A DNA stretch of 64,000 nt. Origin: Linanthus parryae (lineage: Eukaryota; Streptophyta; Magnoliopsida; Ericales; Polemoniaceae). Shown here piece by piece: positions 54,730 through 64,000 of this stretch. The stretch's first letter is position 1. Every line of letters begins with the position of its first letter. The notes below the pieces were generated by a model. The model had not been told where the DNA came from and did not search any database. It saw only the letters and a program-made list of their open reading frames with translations. The stretch is from NCBI GenBank assembly GCA_023055425.1, contig JALGPY010000010.1, forward strand, positions 51,993,665-52,057,664, written 5' to 3'. A program made the position numbers and the translations under genes.

Positions 54730-56690
54730 AAGTTTAGATCCTGGTAAATGGGAAATTATGGCTTTCTTCAAGGTCATAACCAGAAATTCAGGAAGTTATC
54801 CAGGATAATATGCTTCAAGATGTTATCCAGGATATTATCCAACGGGGACTCAGGATAATACCCCTTGAAAGTAATATTATCAAAACTCGGGTTGAAATCC
54901 ATCCAGTTATACGTTTCACAAGAGAAGGTAAACGCCTAGGATTTTTTAAGGTTAAATCCTTGTAATTGTAACATCACGGTTCATTCGGGATATTAACCGA
55001 AAAATTCAGGATAGTATCCAGGTTATGATCCCAGAATACTTTTTAGGATACTTTTCCTCGTTTTGTGCGGAATATTGAAGCATCCGTCACAGCCTGGAAT
55101 GGATTCCATCTGGGAACACCTTTCGAAGCTCGACATGTACACGTAGGTGTTTTCGCTTTAAGATCTTAGTAAATAAAACCTTTTGATATTATCCTGCATA
55201 ATAACCAAAAAAAATCCAGAATGTTATCAGGGTTATTATCCCAGAATACTCACATGGATAACATGCCTCAGAATAATATCCAGAACATGCACGGCGTATC
55301 CAGGATAACATGCCTCGGGATGTTAATCCACGATATTATCCAACAATTCAAGATAATATCCTCTTGAAAGGGCAGGATATGCCGGTAGGTATTTTCAAGG
55401 ATAATATCTCCTCCAGGCGTGTCTATGCGAGCATATGACTAGTGGAAGCGGAGCACGATAAGCTCCATGTCTTCGAGCAAGAAATTTTTAAGTTCAAAGG
55501 ACATGGGGTCTCTGTCACAACAAGCATTTTATCCGTGCATCCAGGGGGATGTGTGAAATCGTTTGCAAAACATGAATGCTACCCCTCTGATTACTTCTTC
55601 CCTGCAGTGATGAAGTGAACCCATTCGATAGTGTACCCTCAAAATCTTACATATGAGCGAGGTTCTGAACGGTACTTATACGGTGAAAATTGCCATGTAC
55701 GTGCTCAATCATAACGGAATTCAATATTTGTCATCAAGCTTTCACGGGATATGCCAGGAGAAGACCCTTGCATAATTTTATGTGTCTAAAAAAAATAGAA
55801 GAAGATGAATGAGGACGATATCCTCATAAAGCGATAGGCCTTTCATTTTGCTTACTCATCGCTGGTGCCGGTTACAACTAATTAAACTACTTGTTGTTGT
55901 TAAGGCCCAGACATATTCGACATTTTAGTGTTCGAATATTATCATGATGAACAAAGGAGAACAATGAAGCAATATCGAAGCAGGCTAGCTTGCATTGCTC
56001 TTCTCGCGAACCTGGAAGTGTAACTCAGGATGTTATTTGGGATATTCGGGAAATTTTAGTGCGCGATATGCTTGTAGCTATCCTAGCTCGAGCTAAACTC
56101 AATCCCAGGATGCCACTTCAGAACTCACAAGACGCGTTGAAGTATTTTCGAGTTTCAAACCTGGTAAATGATGCATCATAATGTTTTCCAAGATGATAAA
56201 ATTCAGGATGTTATCTTGAGATTCTAGCAACCTTCAAGGCTCAATCAAATTCAACCTGGGGTCACCTCGTCAAATTCAAAATATATACACGGCTATTTCC
56301 AAGTTTAAATCTGGTGGAACGAAACATCATGACTTTCTCAGGATATTATCCGGGAATGCAGAATTTTATCCAGAATGTGATTCCAGGATGTTTTCTTTTC
56401 AGAATATTATTCGTAGTTTAGGCGGTTTTGAGCTGAAGCTAAAAGAAAGAGGTATCTCCAAGTTCAAATCACGATAGATGGATCCGCATAGTTTTGTTAC
56501 AAGATGGTGTACCAAGAATGAAGGATATTATTGCGCCAGGATGTTGTCCAGGATGTCGTCCAGGATGCTATATTTGGAAATTCAAAATTACTCGGATATT
56601 ACATCCGAAATCAAGAATGTCGTATTTGGGATTCGAAAGGTTGTACTGGGAACCTTGGGATAATTCTCGTGTAGCTTCGAGCCGAGTCTA
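54730..56690 (+). repeat. Diverged GGATA/TATCC-rich tract of E1
   Basis: More than fifteen copies of short units such as CCAGGATATTATCC, CAGGATAATATCC and AGGATGTTATCC are spread over about 2 kb. The core GGATATTATCC is close to a palindrome. Spacing is irregular, so this is an old and decayed array or a tract that kept only the core. No ORF of note crosses it. Confidence 0.65.
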
Positions 56691-58008
56691 GATAGGTGCA
56701 CGTATCCCAACAAGTTTAGGACTTCACCATGCCAATCTCAACCCTTCAAGACGACGGTACACGCATCGACACGTAAATTTACCTGTGGGTGCTATCTTCA
56801 TCATCAACCTGGTGTACCGCCTCAACGTATCCTACGACCCGTAATGCTTCCAAGCTCCGTTATATGGTCATGTGTGGAATCTCGCCTGCAATTGCAGAGG
56901 AAATTTCCTAAGTACCCTAAGAGACTTGAATGCTTTAGGCACTTTTTATCCAGGATGATCAGTTCAAGATATGTCCTTAACATAATGGATGAATCTTCAC
57001 TACGAAACTTGAACTGACATTCCTATCATGAATTTACATCCAGCAAGTCAAGGTCCATTCTTGGGGTGTCCATTATGAGTTTTCGCTCGGGTTATCACCA
57101 TAAACCTGATATTGTGTTCAAGCTCCAGCGAGAATCCGCAGCTCTTGATATAGTGCTCAGTCCTGACAATGTGGATCTATATGGAGCCATTTTCTCAGCT
57201 ATGAACACGAAAGGAATCGTCACGGTGTCAGCTTCAACCTGACACCTTTTTATTAATGAGTCACACTTAGCGAGACGATGTTCAGGCCAGGAGCATCTTG
57301 TAGAGATTCTAAATCTTGTTATTTTTGCGGAAATCCGACATCACGCTCAAAGAGTAAGACACCTACTGCTGCAAAAGCGGCTACAAGGCTATGTGGCTTA
57401 AAAAGAGAATGTCATCCGCGGCCACCCGAGAACGAAGGTAAACGAATACGTGAATAAATTAATGAAATGGTGGGGAAGCCAATCGAGCTACAAGCTCATT
57501 GCAGCAGGCTACTATCTACACTAGTCATCTGGATGAATTTCCTCTGAGGGTGCAGAAAGTATGATGAAGTATTTGCATAAATGAGTACACTTAAAAAAAA
57601 GGTGTAAGAAAAAAAAAGAAGAAGAAGAAGAAGAAAAGAATATGCAGAATGAGAACTTTATCATTGAATTTTATTCAATGGGTTTCACATATATTCAGCA
57701 TGTCGGGTTTACAACATAAAATAAAGACGAAGAATACAACCACAGATGGGTAAGATCTCTCAAGAACAGTGGCAAAAAAAATAGTAATAAGCTGAATTTC
57801 TTTATCCATCCTGTATGAAGTCAAACCAGGTTGAAACACCCGTCAAAGCATGCTAGCAAGATAACATCCGTCGTACAGTGTCATTCACTGAAGAAACTGG
57901 GGGGGGGTGAGCTACAAGTTGTTTTAATTATTCTACCTCAGGTCCTGGGGTCCTGACAGTGGTAATATATCCTAAATTTGCGATTCTGCAAACTGCTTCG
58001 TCGTAGAT
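56691..58008. other. Noncoding region of E1
   Basis: No convincing gene. A run of A and an AAG microsatellite are at 57592-57642, and a run of eight G is at 57900-57908. Confidence 0.45.
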
Positions 58009-58575
58009 TTATGATGTTACCCGAATCTGAAAGCCACCTGGTGCGTTACACATTGGTAGACACCTTGAAATGATGTTGCGTCGTGTCCACATGTTGCTGA
58101 AATTATGGAAAGAGATCGTACTCTTTGGAGCATATGCGCTTGAACCTGCGAATGAGGGTTGTATCACGCCTTTCTTGCTGCAATATCGGCCTGCTTGCTC
58201 CTGCCAGTTCTTGCTAATTGGTCTCGTGTCCAGATCAGCGCGCGCCAAAAGCCTGCTCTTCTCAAAATGTCCCAAGATACGACATCTTCTTGCTCGAAAT
58301 AAGTCACGAAAAGTGTCAGGAGAAAGTCTCCACAAGGTTATACAATCATGACCTGATCGCCCCTGCAAAATAAACATGGTTTCCTCTGTGACCTCGGTTC
58401 TCGTCCCCCACCCTTTACTTCCCAGAAATTGTTGAATCTTTTCTAACCAACTCAGTGGAATAATCCCCAACATTGCCGCCCTGATCAGACTCGAGCACAG
58501 GTGACGCACCTTAACAAACCATCCCTGGAGCTCCCTAACTTGATCAGTGATCCACCCCAAGTTCCTGGATGACAT
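58009..58575 (-). other. Unrecognised 188-codon ORF of E1, antisense
   Basis: An open frame on the same strand as the antisense gene upstream of it. It contains several tryptophans and a basic middle (RARRCRILGHFEKSRLLARA) but no motif I recognise. It could be a further exon, part of the 3' UTR of the antisense gene, or chance. Confidence 0.2.
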
Positions 58576-59115
58576 ACAAGACCAGAGAGGTCACATTAAG
58601 CTTTATTTCTTCACAAAAAAAGGAACGGGTTGACAAAGTTAGACAACCCCATCACCAGCAGATACCTGAAGTCAGATGGTCGCCTTCGCCATGGCCTTAC
58701 AAAATTCGTTGCAAAACAGCCTGCTCATTCTCCCTCGGAAGCCATCTGCCACATCATCTATCACATGAATTGGGTCTATGGGAAGCGCCCCCAAGCTACC
58801 AGGATAGCCTTAAGACTTTCTTTATCATTGAGCACGCCCTGCACCTTGCACGCAAATGAGAAGAAACAAAACAAGATAAAGGGAAAGGATAGCCACAGCA
58901 AGCATTGTCTGAAGACTAGATGCGATACAAAATGAAATCCAGAGTCCGTGAAAGAAAATGCGGGAACAGGCATACTGTTGCTGCGACCAATGTCCAGAAA
59001 AGAAAATTCAGCCAAAAAAACAAGCAAAATCACGAAGTAAAAGAGCACCACCAGAAAGACACACAATTCATGAGGACATCAATAGAAGAGTGACACGAAA
59101 GAAAGGAAGCTTCGC

Positions 59116-61158
59116 CTAGAGATGAAAGTTGAAGTCGATGATTTCCTGTCGCGCACGCTCCAGAAGCTGCTCCATCTCCGTTAAGTTCTGGGAATTCTCT
59201 TTGGCTTCATCAATCTTCTTCTGGGCCTTGTTGACTACTTCTTTGAGGGATCTTATAGAAGCTTGCAGTCGCTCCAATTCAGCCTTTTTCCGCTTCAATG
59301 CAACAATTTCACCGGCCTTGCGATCGCGAAGCAACTCCAACTCTTTCTGCATGTCCCCAATGTTGTGGGTAATTTCATCCTCTTGGGCCTCCAGAGTGTC
59401 CACTGCTGACTTGGCAGAATCAACTTCCTTTCCCTGATTGGTTTCTTGCTGAGTGACATCAGTGAGACGCCCCAGGACATCCTGCAAGTCAGCCTCAAGT
59501 TCCGCCCGACGATCAACGTTCACCAAGCCTTCTCGAGCTGCGCTGAAAACTTCAAGGCTAGAAAATAATGCATTCATTCGCCCCTTGAATGGGATAGAAT
59601 CCTCCATTGAATAGCGCTGCATCTCCTCATATATCTCTTCGACTGGACCTTTGGCGGAAAGCAGGCGATGTAGCGGCCTATCCTTCACCTTCTCTACGAT
59701 CCCTTCCCACATGGCATGAAGAATACGACGACGAACCTTTTCAGCTTCAGAACCAGGTACATAAACAGTCGCCAGAGAGGCAGTTGGCTTGGATTGATGG
59801 GCTATACCCCCAGCTACTGTACGCCCTTTGGGGCCGAGACCTGGATCTTCAATCACCTTAACAGCATCTGACGATAAGGAGTGAGAAGAGCGTGCTGCCT
59901 TGTTGCTGACATCTTGAGAAGGATGATTGACAGCTAACTCCTGATCCGGACCATTGGTAGCTTCGAAAATCCTAGTCTTTCTTGCCACGAGAGCGAACTC
60001 GTCCAGTCCTTCGGTAGAGTCTTCGCTGCCGAGGAAATCGATGTGGTCCCCAATCATGTCAGGAATGTCGCCGACCCCATCCATAGGAATGTCGTTGAGA
60101 AGCGAGAAGTCCCCCAATCCATCCTGAAGGTTGTCGTCCACGGGGCTGAACGAAGATTTATGTTCCTCGATTCTGTGCGAATGTTTGTTCTTCTTCGCCC
60201 CTGAGATAACCTCTTGCTCCACTGGCTTGAGCTTCGTTCTTCTCCAACACGGATCTCCACTCGAGCTGCTCCCACCATCAAGAGCTTCAGCAGGTCGTTT
60301 AGAAGAGGAATGGCCGGCTTCGCTTCTTGCTTCAACGCCACCTTGACATGTGGAGGCCATCTTTAGCTTCAAACTGCCACGCGCTTCTCGAGACAAAGGC
60401 TTAACTGAACTTCCAGCACCCTCCTTAAGGACCCCATCTCCCGAAATGATCTTCGCAGCAGGAACGTTGCGACTCACATGCTCATCATCATGCTGCACCA
60501 AGACTTCTTTTAAGGGCGGGGCCGGCTTTGCTATCCTGATCTTCAGGCCATTGGAGCTTCTCTTGACATTACCCGCCACGCTCTCCTCCATAGGATGGCT
60601 GCGATGTGGTGCTGACGGGGATGGATTGTCATCCAAATTGCCTTCTCTCCGCCATTGAGTGTCCCCTTGAGCCTTAGTATCTCACACACTGGTACTACGG
60701 AAAGTATTTGTCCCAGCACCTCTCAAGCCATTCCCTCCAGCCTCCTCATGCCCGGTCACTTTTCCCCTCACTTTGGCCTGCTGATAAACTGCGTCTGTGT
60801 TGGTTTCCCCTTTGGCCTGCCTTGTGACACTCCTCAAATTGATCGTGCGGTGAGAATTCTTCGTTTCTCCAGCACGTGTCTTAATGACATCCACCTCGCT
60901 GCCTACTCCGTCGGTGAGAGAATTCTTTCCTCTTGACTTGGATCCGTCGCCTCGCCTGCCACTACCATTTGACTGGGATAATGCTGTAGTGCTCTTGGGC
61001 CGCTTCGATCTGCTCGAGCCTCCTTCCCTGCGTCCATTTCCCGCTCGCTGAAACCCAGGGGATCTGAATCGAACATTCGTATCGTCACGGCGTAGTCCTT
61101 CCACATCTTGGCGCTTGTGTTTTCCGTAACTGAGACGATCCTTCATCGACGACATCAC
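59116..61158 (-). pseudogene. E1 antisense gene, coiled-coil protein
   Basis: A single frame of 681 codons on the minus strand is interrupted once, by a TGA at 60684-60682 that fits a CGA change. The first part (61158-60682) is rich in arginine, serine and glycine. The part from 60636 has low-complexity acidic stretches (DIPDMIGDHIDFLGSED), then a helical region (RRRILHAMWEGIVEKVKDR), then a long coiled coil of about 130 residues to the end at 59116. It lies between pol and the 3' LTR, as does the E4 antisense gene, and shares its order of charged N-terminus, acidic middle and coiled-coil tail, but has no visible plant mobile domain. Function unknown. Confidence 0.6.
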
Positions 61159-61330
61159 AAAGCTGCTTGGCTGAGATTTAGATAAAGAGAAGAAAAAATA
61201 ATAAAATCAGTAGTGAGAATTGGTTCTAACTAATTGTTGTGTTCTCCCATAGAAAATTATTGGCGTGATTCATCCTATTACAAACTGAAAAGGGCAAGAA
61301 AAGGATGAGCGATAGGGAAGAGGATGATAC

Positions 61331-61422
61331 CTGTAAGAACCCTGGTTAAATGATTTGAAATATGCGCCTTCGCTGGTGCATAACAAATCGGTTCCACTTG
61401 AATTTGATAGGGCAAGAGCCAT
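61331..61422 (-). CDS. Possible first exon of the E1 antisense gene
   Basis: An ATG at 61422 opens 30 codons (MALALSNSSGTDLL) up to a donor-like TTACAG/GTATCA at 61331. A pyrimidine-rich acceptor-like stretch, CTTTATCTAAATCTCAG, lies just before the main ORF. With the nearest acceptor the phases do not match; a CCAAG acceptor six bases on would fit. This is a guess that RNA data could settle. Confidence 0.25.
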
Positions 61423-61924
61423 CTTCAATTCTGGAATTCAAAGAAATTCTAAGCCATTCTAGCCATAAGTCAGAGTCGAGGAATCAATCGTTCATTATGC
61501 CAGTATCAATCATCTGATTTGATTGATTTCGTGGAGCTATTTTGTTCCCGCCAATATGTTTTTTTTAGCCGCCTACAAGCATGGTGACTAGATGAAGAGA
61601 ATTTGGATACGGTCTGTAAAAAAGTTTCCTTTCACAACAGTGTCCTATTAGGATGATGGATTACGAGTTAGACATGGACTCTTACTCATCAGAGTGATGA
61701 AATGCTAATCAAGCCCTCCAATAAAGTTTGACAATCGCAAATACAACACAAAATGGGTATACTCTTAAAGTTACCTACTAAAAACCCCAACGCAGCCCAA
61801 CGGCTGAAGAAGAGGGTTTCAAAGCTCGCCGCTATAACTTTGCCGAAAATGATAGCTCGTTGTGAATACTCCGTCGAGCTACTTCAAGCCGAGACTTCGT
61901 CACATCGAGTTCTCGTCTACACCT
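61423..61924. other. E1 region before the polypurine tract
   Basis: No gene is seen. It is the upstream side of the antisense gene and may hold its promoter. Confidence 0.35.
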
Positions 61925-61941
61925 TGAAGTGGGGGCTAATT
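61925..61941 (+). other. E1 polypurine tract
   Basis: GAAGTGGGGGCTAATT directly before the 3' LTR, purine-rich and like that of E4. Confidence 0.72.
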
Positions 61942-62920
61942 TGTAGACATTAAAAATGTCGAACATTTTTTTACGAATTAATTAATTAATTTTAATTAGT
62001 TCGGTTAAATCGGGCCAAGATGAGCCTAACAAACGCAACGAGCCTCTGAATATGATCTCGTGCCAAGCCCAATGGTGACAACAAGCCCACTTGTTGGGTT
62101 AGAACAAAACTGCATCTAAAGTCTTTAAATGTCCTTAAACAGGGTCCCTCGTAAAGTCGAGGGGGGCTTTATGCAATAAATCAAAAGAAATCAAGGGATT
62201 ATTACAAACTAGTCCCTACATGTGAGCCTATAATTAGAGACTCTCATTCACACACAAAAAAGATCGTGCTAGCAGACGCCTGAGCTCTCCAACACTTTGA
62301 AGACTCTCTTGAAGATCCGCAAGCATCTCGCCGGAGATTCAAGGACGCGAACGCACACGAAGACTTTCTTGAAGATCCACCAGCATCTCGCCGGAGATTC
62401 AAGAACGCGAACGCACACGAAGACTTTCTTGAAGATTCACAAGCATCTCGCCGGAGATTCAAGAACGCGAACGCACACGAAGACTTTCTTGAAGATCCAC
62501 AAGCCTTCCGCCGGAGATTCAAGAACGCAAACGTACACGAAGAGTGATCGAGATCAAGCTTTCAAGCCCTCTTTCAAGCTTCACCCCAACACAACCATTG
62601 TGCGGAAGCCCGAAGACACAAGTCCTTCCACCTCTAGTTCCTCAAGATCGGAGTTTGGAGCCACGGATCGCTCTTCATCAAATCTTGTCGTTCAAAGGTC
62701 AAAAGTCAACTACATCGCCGACCTCGTCTCTTTGAGGAAAGCTCGTCATCATCACGCTACAAGTCAACAAATTCAAGAAGTAGGAGATTTAATCAGAGGT
62801 TTCCGATCCGGTGTAAAATCAAGAGGATTGTACCCATTTTAAATCAAATTAAATAAAAAGTAAATTTGTGCACTTACGTTTTGCGTCTTTTTCGCTGAGT
62901 TTGCAAAATTTGTGTGTACA
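61942..62920 (+). repeat. E1 3' LTR
   Basis: The 979-bp copy runs TGTAGACATT to GTGTACA and includes the four 60-bp units at 62297-62536. It differs from the 5' LTR at about 20 positions and one 1-base indel at the TATA-like region. Confidence 0.93.
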
Positions 62921-62925
62921 GATGT
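62921..62925. repeat. Right target-site duplication of E1 (gatgt)
   Basis: Pairs with 4163-4167. Confidence 0.92.
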
Positions 62926-63249
62926 ACTGTGTTCCTTGTTGATTACACCCCAAAGCTTCAGTTATTGCTGATACCTTGGTCAATTGTTAAAAGTTACAGG
63001 AAGGGAGTTATTTGCTGGCAAGTTACATTTAGTATCTTTGCTCTTTTATTTAGTGAGAATGTTATTAAAACCACTGAGTATATTCAATGAAATAGTTAAC
63101 CATGATATCAGAAATAAAAGAAATTTAGGGTGTAATTAACAAAGAATATAGTATCTTTGCTCTTTTATTTAAAATAAAATAGAACTTCAAAGTATGCAAC
63201 ACAAGTTCATGTTTCACTAAAAATTGAAATGAAAAGGATTGTGATTAAC
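62926..63249. other. Right flank, AT-rich
   Basis: No gene. A 24-base motif, TAGTATCTTTGCTCTTTTAT plus TTA and one base, occurs at about 63033 and 63150, a short direct repeat. Confidence 0.4.
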
Positions 63250-63915
63250 ATAAATCAAAAACTAAATAATCCATTATCCAACCCTCACATATGGTGGAAC
63301 AAACATTCACTAGTAGCTAGCACTTCCTTCTCCATGATTCTTTTTTGAAATCACCTTCAAGTGGAAAAGTCCAGATGCGTCCCAGCGGGCCCCAATCTCG
63401 TCTCCAACATCTATCTTCAAACTCCAAGCATAGTCGGACAATTCAAGCACGTAGCTCTCCTCAGCTAGTCTTTTCTCGAAATAAGTACAAGCTCCATACT
63501 TAACCACATTATTATTTTTGGTCACACTGCATACAGACACTGGTATTCTCTCACCATTCATAAGACGCTTAACTACTTCTAAAGGCCAGTCTTTCAAAAT
63601 GTGGTTTGATGTGTCGGCATAAGAAAGAACCAATACCCGTTCTTTAAATCAAGTATTGTAACCTTCTTTCTTATTTTCCAACTATTTTGAGGATTTGACT
63701 CTACGTCCCGAATCTCCACTGAAGTTTGGGTGGTTTCTACTGGGAGGTTTAGCGCATGGCTTAGTTCCTCCTCGGATTTAGAGGCCATGAACTTGTGGTA
63801 AAATGTATTTTTCATGACACAATTTGTGAACGAGTACCTACGGTGAATGAAGTTGTAGTGCAAATGAAGGTGTTGTATGCGCTTTATATTTAAAATGCAA
63901 TTTTTCTTGTCCAAC
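63250..63915 (-). pseudogene. B3-like gene, copy C (inverted)
   Basis: On the minus strand an ATG at 63788 opens MASKSEEELSHALNLPVETT, in frame to TTF at about 63596, where a stop appears. The second half is open in another frame down to 63310 and includes KDWPLEVVKRLMNGERIP, NNNVVKYGACTYFEK, ESYVLELSDYAWSLKIDVGDE and a FHLKVISKK end. One missing base at about 63596 explains the break, and copy B has the same TTTTGA junction. The GDE turn followed by a FHLKV strand is B3-like, but the call is weak. It is the most complete of the three copies, on the opposite strand to A and B. Confidence 0.45.
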
Positions 63916-64000
63916 TGTCATTATGTGAATACGACATTATGATTTATTAATATTTGGCTTAAATACTTAATGCATACCCCAAGTATGCCTAAACTAACAC

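Larger units (their letters stand above)
4168..62920 (+). mobile_element. E1: outer Tat-like Ty3/gypsy retrotransposon, nested with E2, E4 and E3
   Basis: The ends are set by a pair of LTRs (4168-5147 and 61942-62920) and the gatgt target duplication. Without the nested insertions the element is about 16.4 kb. In order it holds the LTR, primer binding site, gag with protease, reverse transcriptase, RNase H, a second RNase H, integrase, a 7.5-kb post-pol region with an antisense gene, polypurine tract and LTR. The second RNase H and the antisense gene are known marks of the Tat lineage of plant Ty3/gypsy elements. The LTRs differ at about 20 of 980 positions plus one 1-base indel by hand count. 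The element is not autonomous: its pol is split by E2 and E4 and has stops and a frameshift. Confidence 0.93.

Overview
The window is plant nuclear DNA, probably from an angiosperm. About 92 percent of it is one nest of four large LTR retrotransposons of the Ty3/gypsy superfamily. The plant assignment rests on two things: the element lineages (Athila-like elements with an env-like ORF, and Tat-like elements with a second RNase H and an antisense gene), and the short GT-AG introns of 75-81 bases in one antisense gene. No ordinary intact host gene, tRNA, rRNA or CRISPR array is visible. The species cannot be named from the sequence.

Layout. Positions 1-769 look like the edge of an LTR on the minus strand, cut by the window. 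Positions 770-4167 are AT-rich flank carrying two broken copies of a small B3-like gene. Element E1 (Tat-like, plus strand) runs from 4168 to 62920 between 5-bp target duplications gatgt. Element E2 (Athila-like, minus strand, 9496-23696, duplication agtgt) sits inside the reverse-transcriptase gene of E1, just before the YVDD codons. Element E4 (Tat-like, plus strand, 24904-53040) sits in the second RNase H of E1. Element E3 (Athila-like, minus strand, 25520-38612, duplication gaatc) sits inside the left LTR of E4. After 62920 the flank resumes with a third, inverted copy of the B3-like gene fragment.

By hand count the LTR pairs differ at about 20 of 980 sites (E1), 16 of 627 (E4), 21 of 1592 (E3) and 3 of 1591 (E2). 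Nesting gives E1 before E4 before E3, and E1 before E2. E2 is by far the youngest. All four gag-pol genes are broken by stops, frameshifts, lost catalytic residues or insertions. The env-like ORFs of E2 and E3 are open.

The least ordinary parts are outside gag-pol. E4 carries, on the opposite strand between pol and its 3' LTR, a five-exon gene (51682 down to 47394) with consistent splice phases, a plant-mobile-domain-like first exon and a coiled-coil tail. E1 carries a shorter antisense gene of similar layout at the same place. E2 and E3 carry clusters of short palindromes between pol and the env-like ORF, different in sequence but alike in form and place. In E2 the same module also stands in the LTR, next to a dense cluster of W-box cores. 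A 59-bp block right after pol is almost identical in E2 and E3. E4 has a 54-bp tandem array and E1 a long GGATA/TATCC-rich tract after pol.
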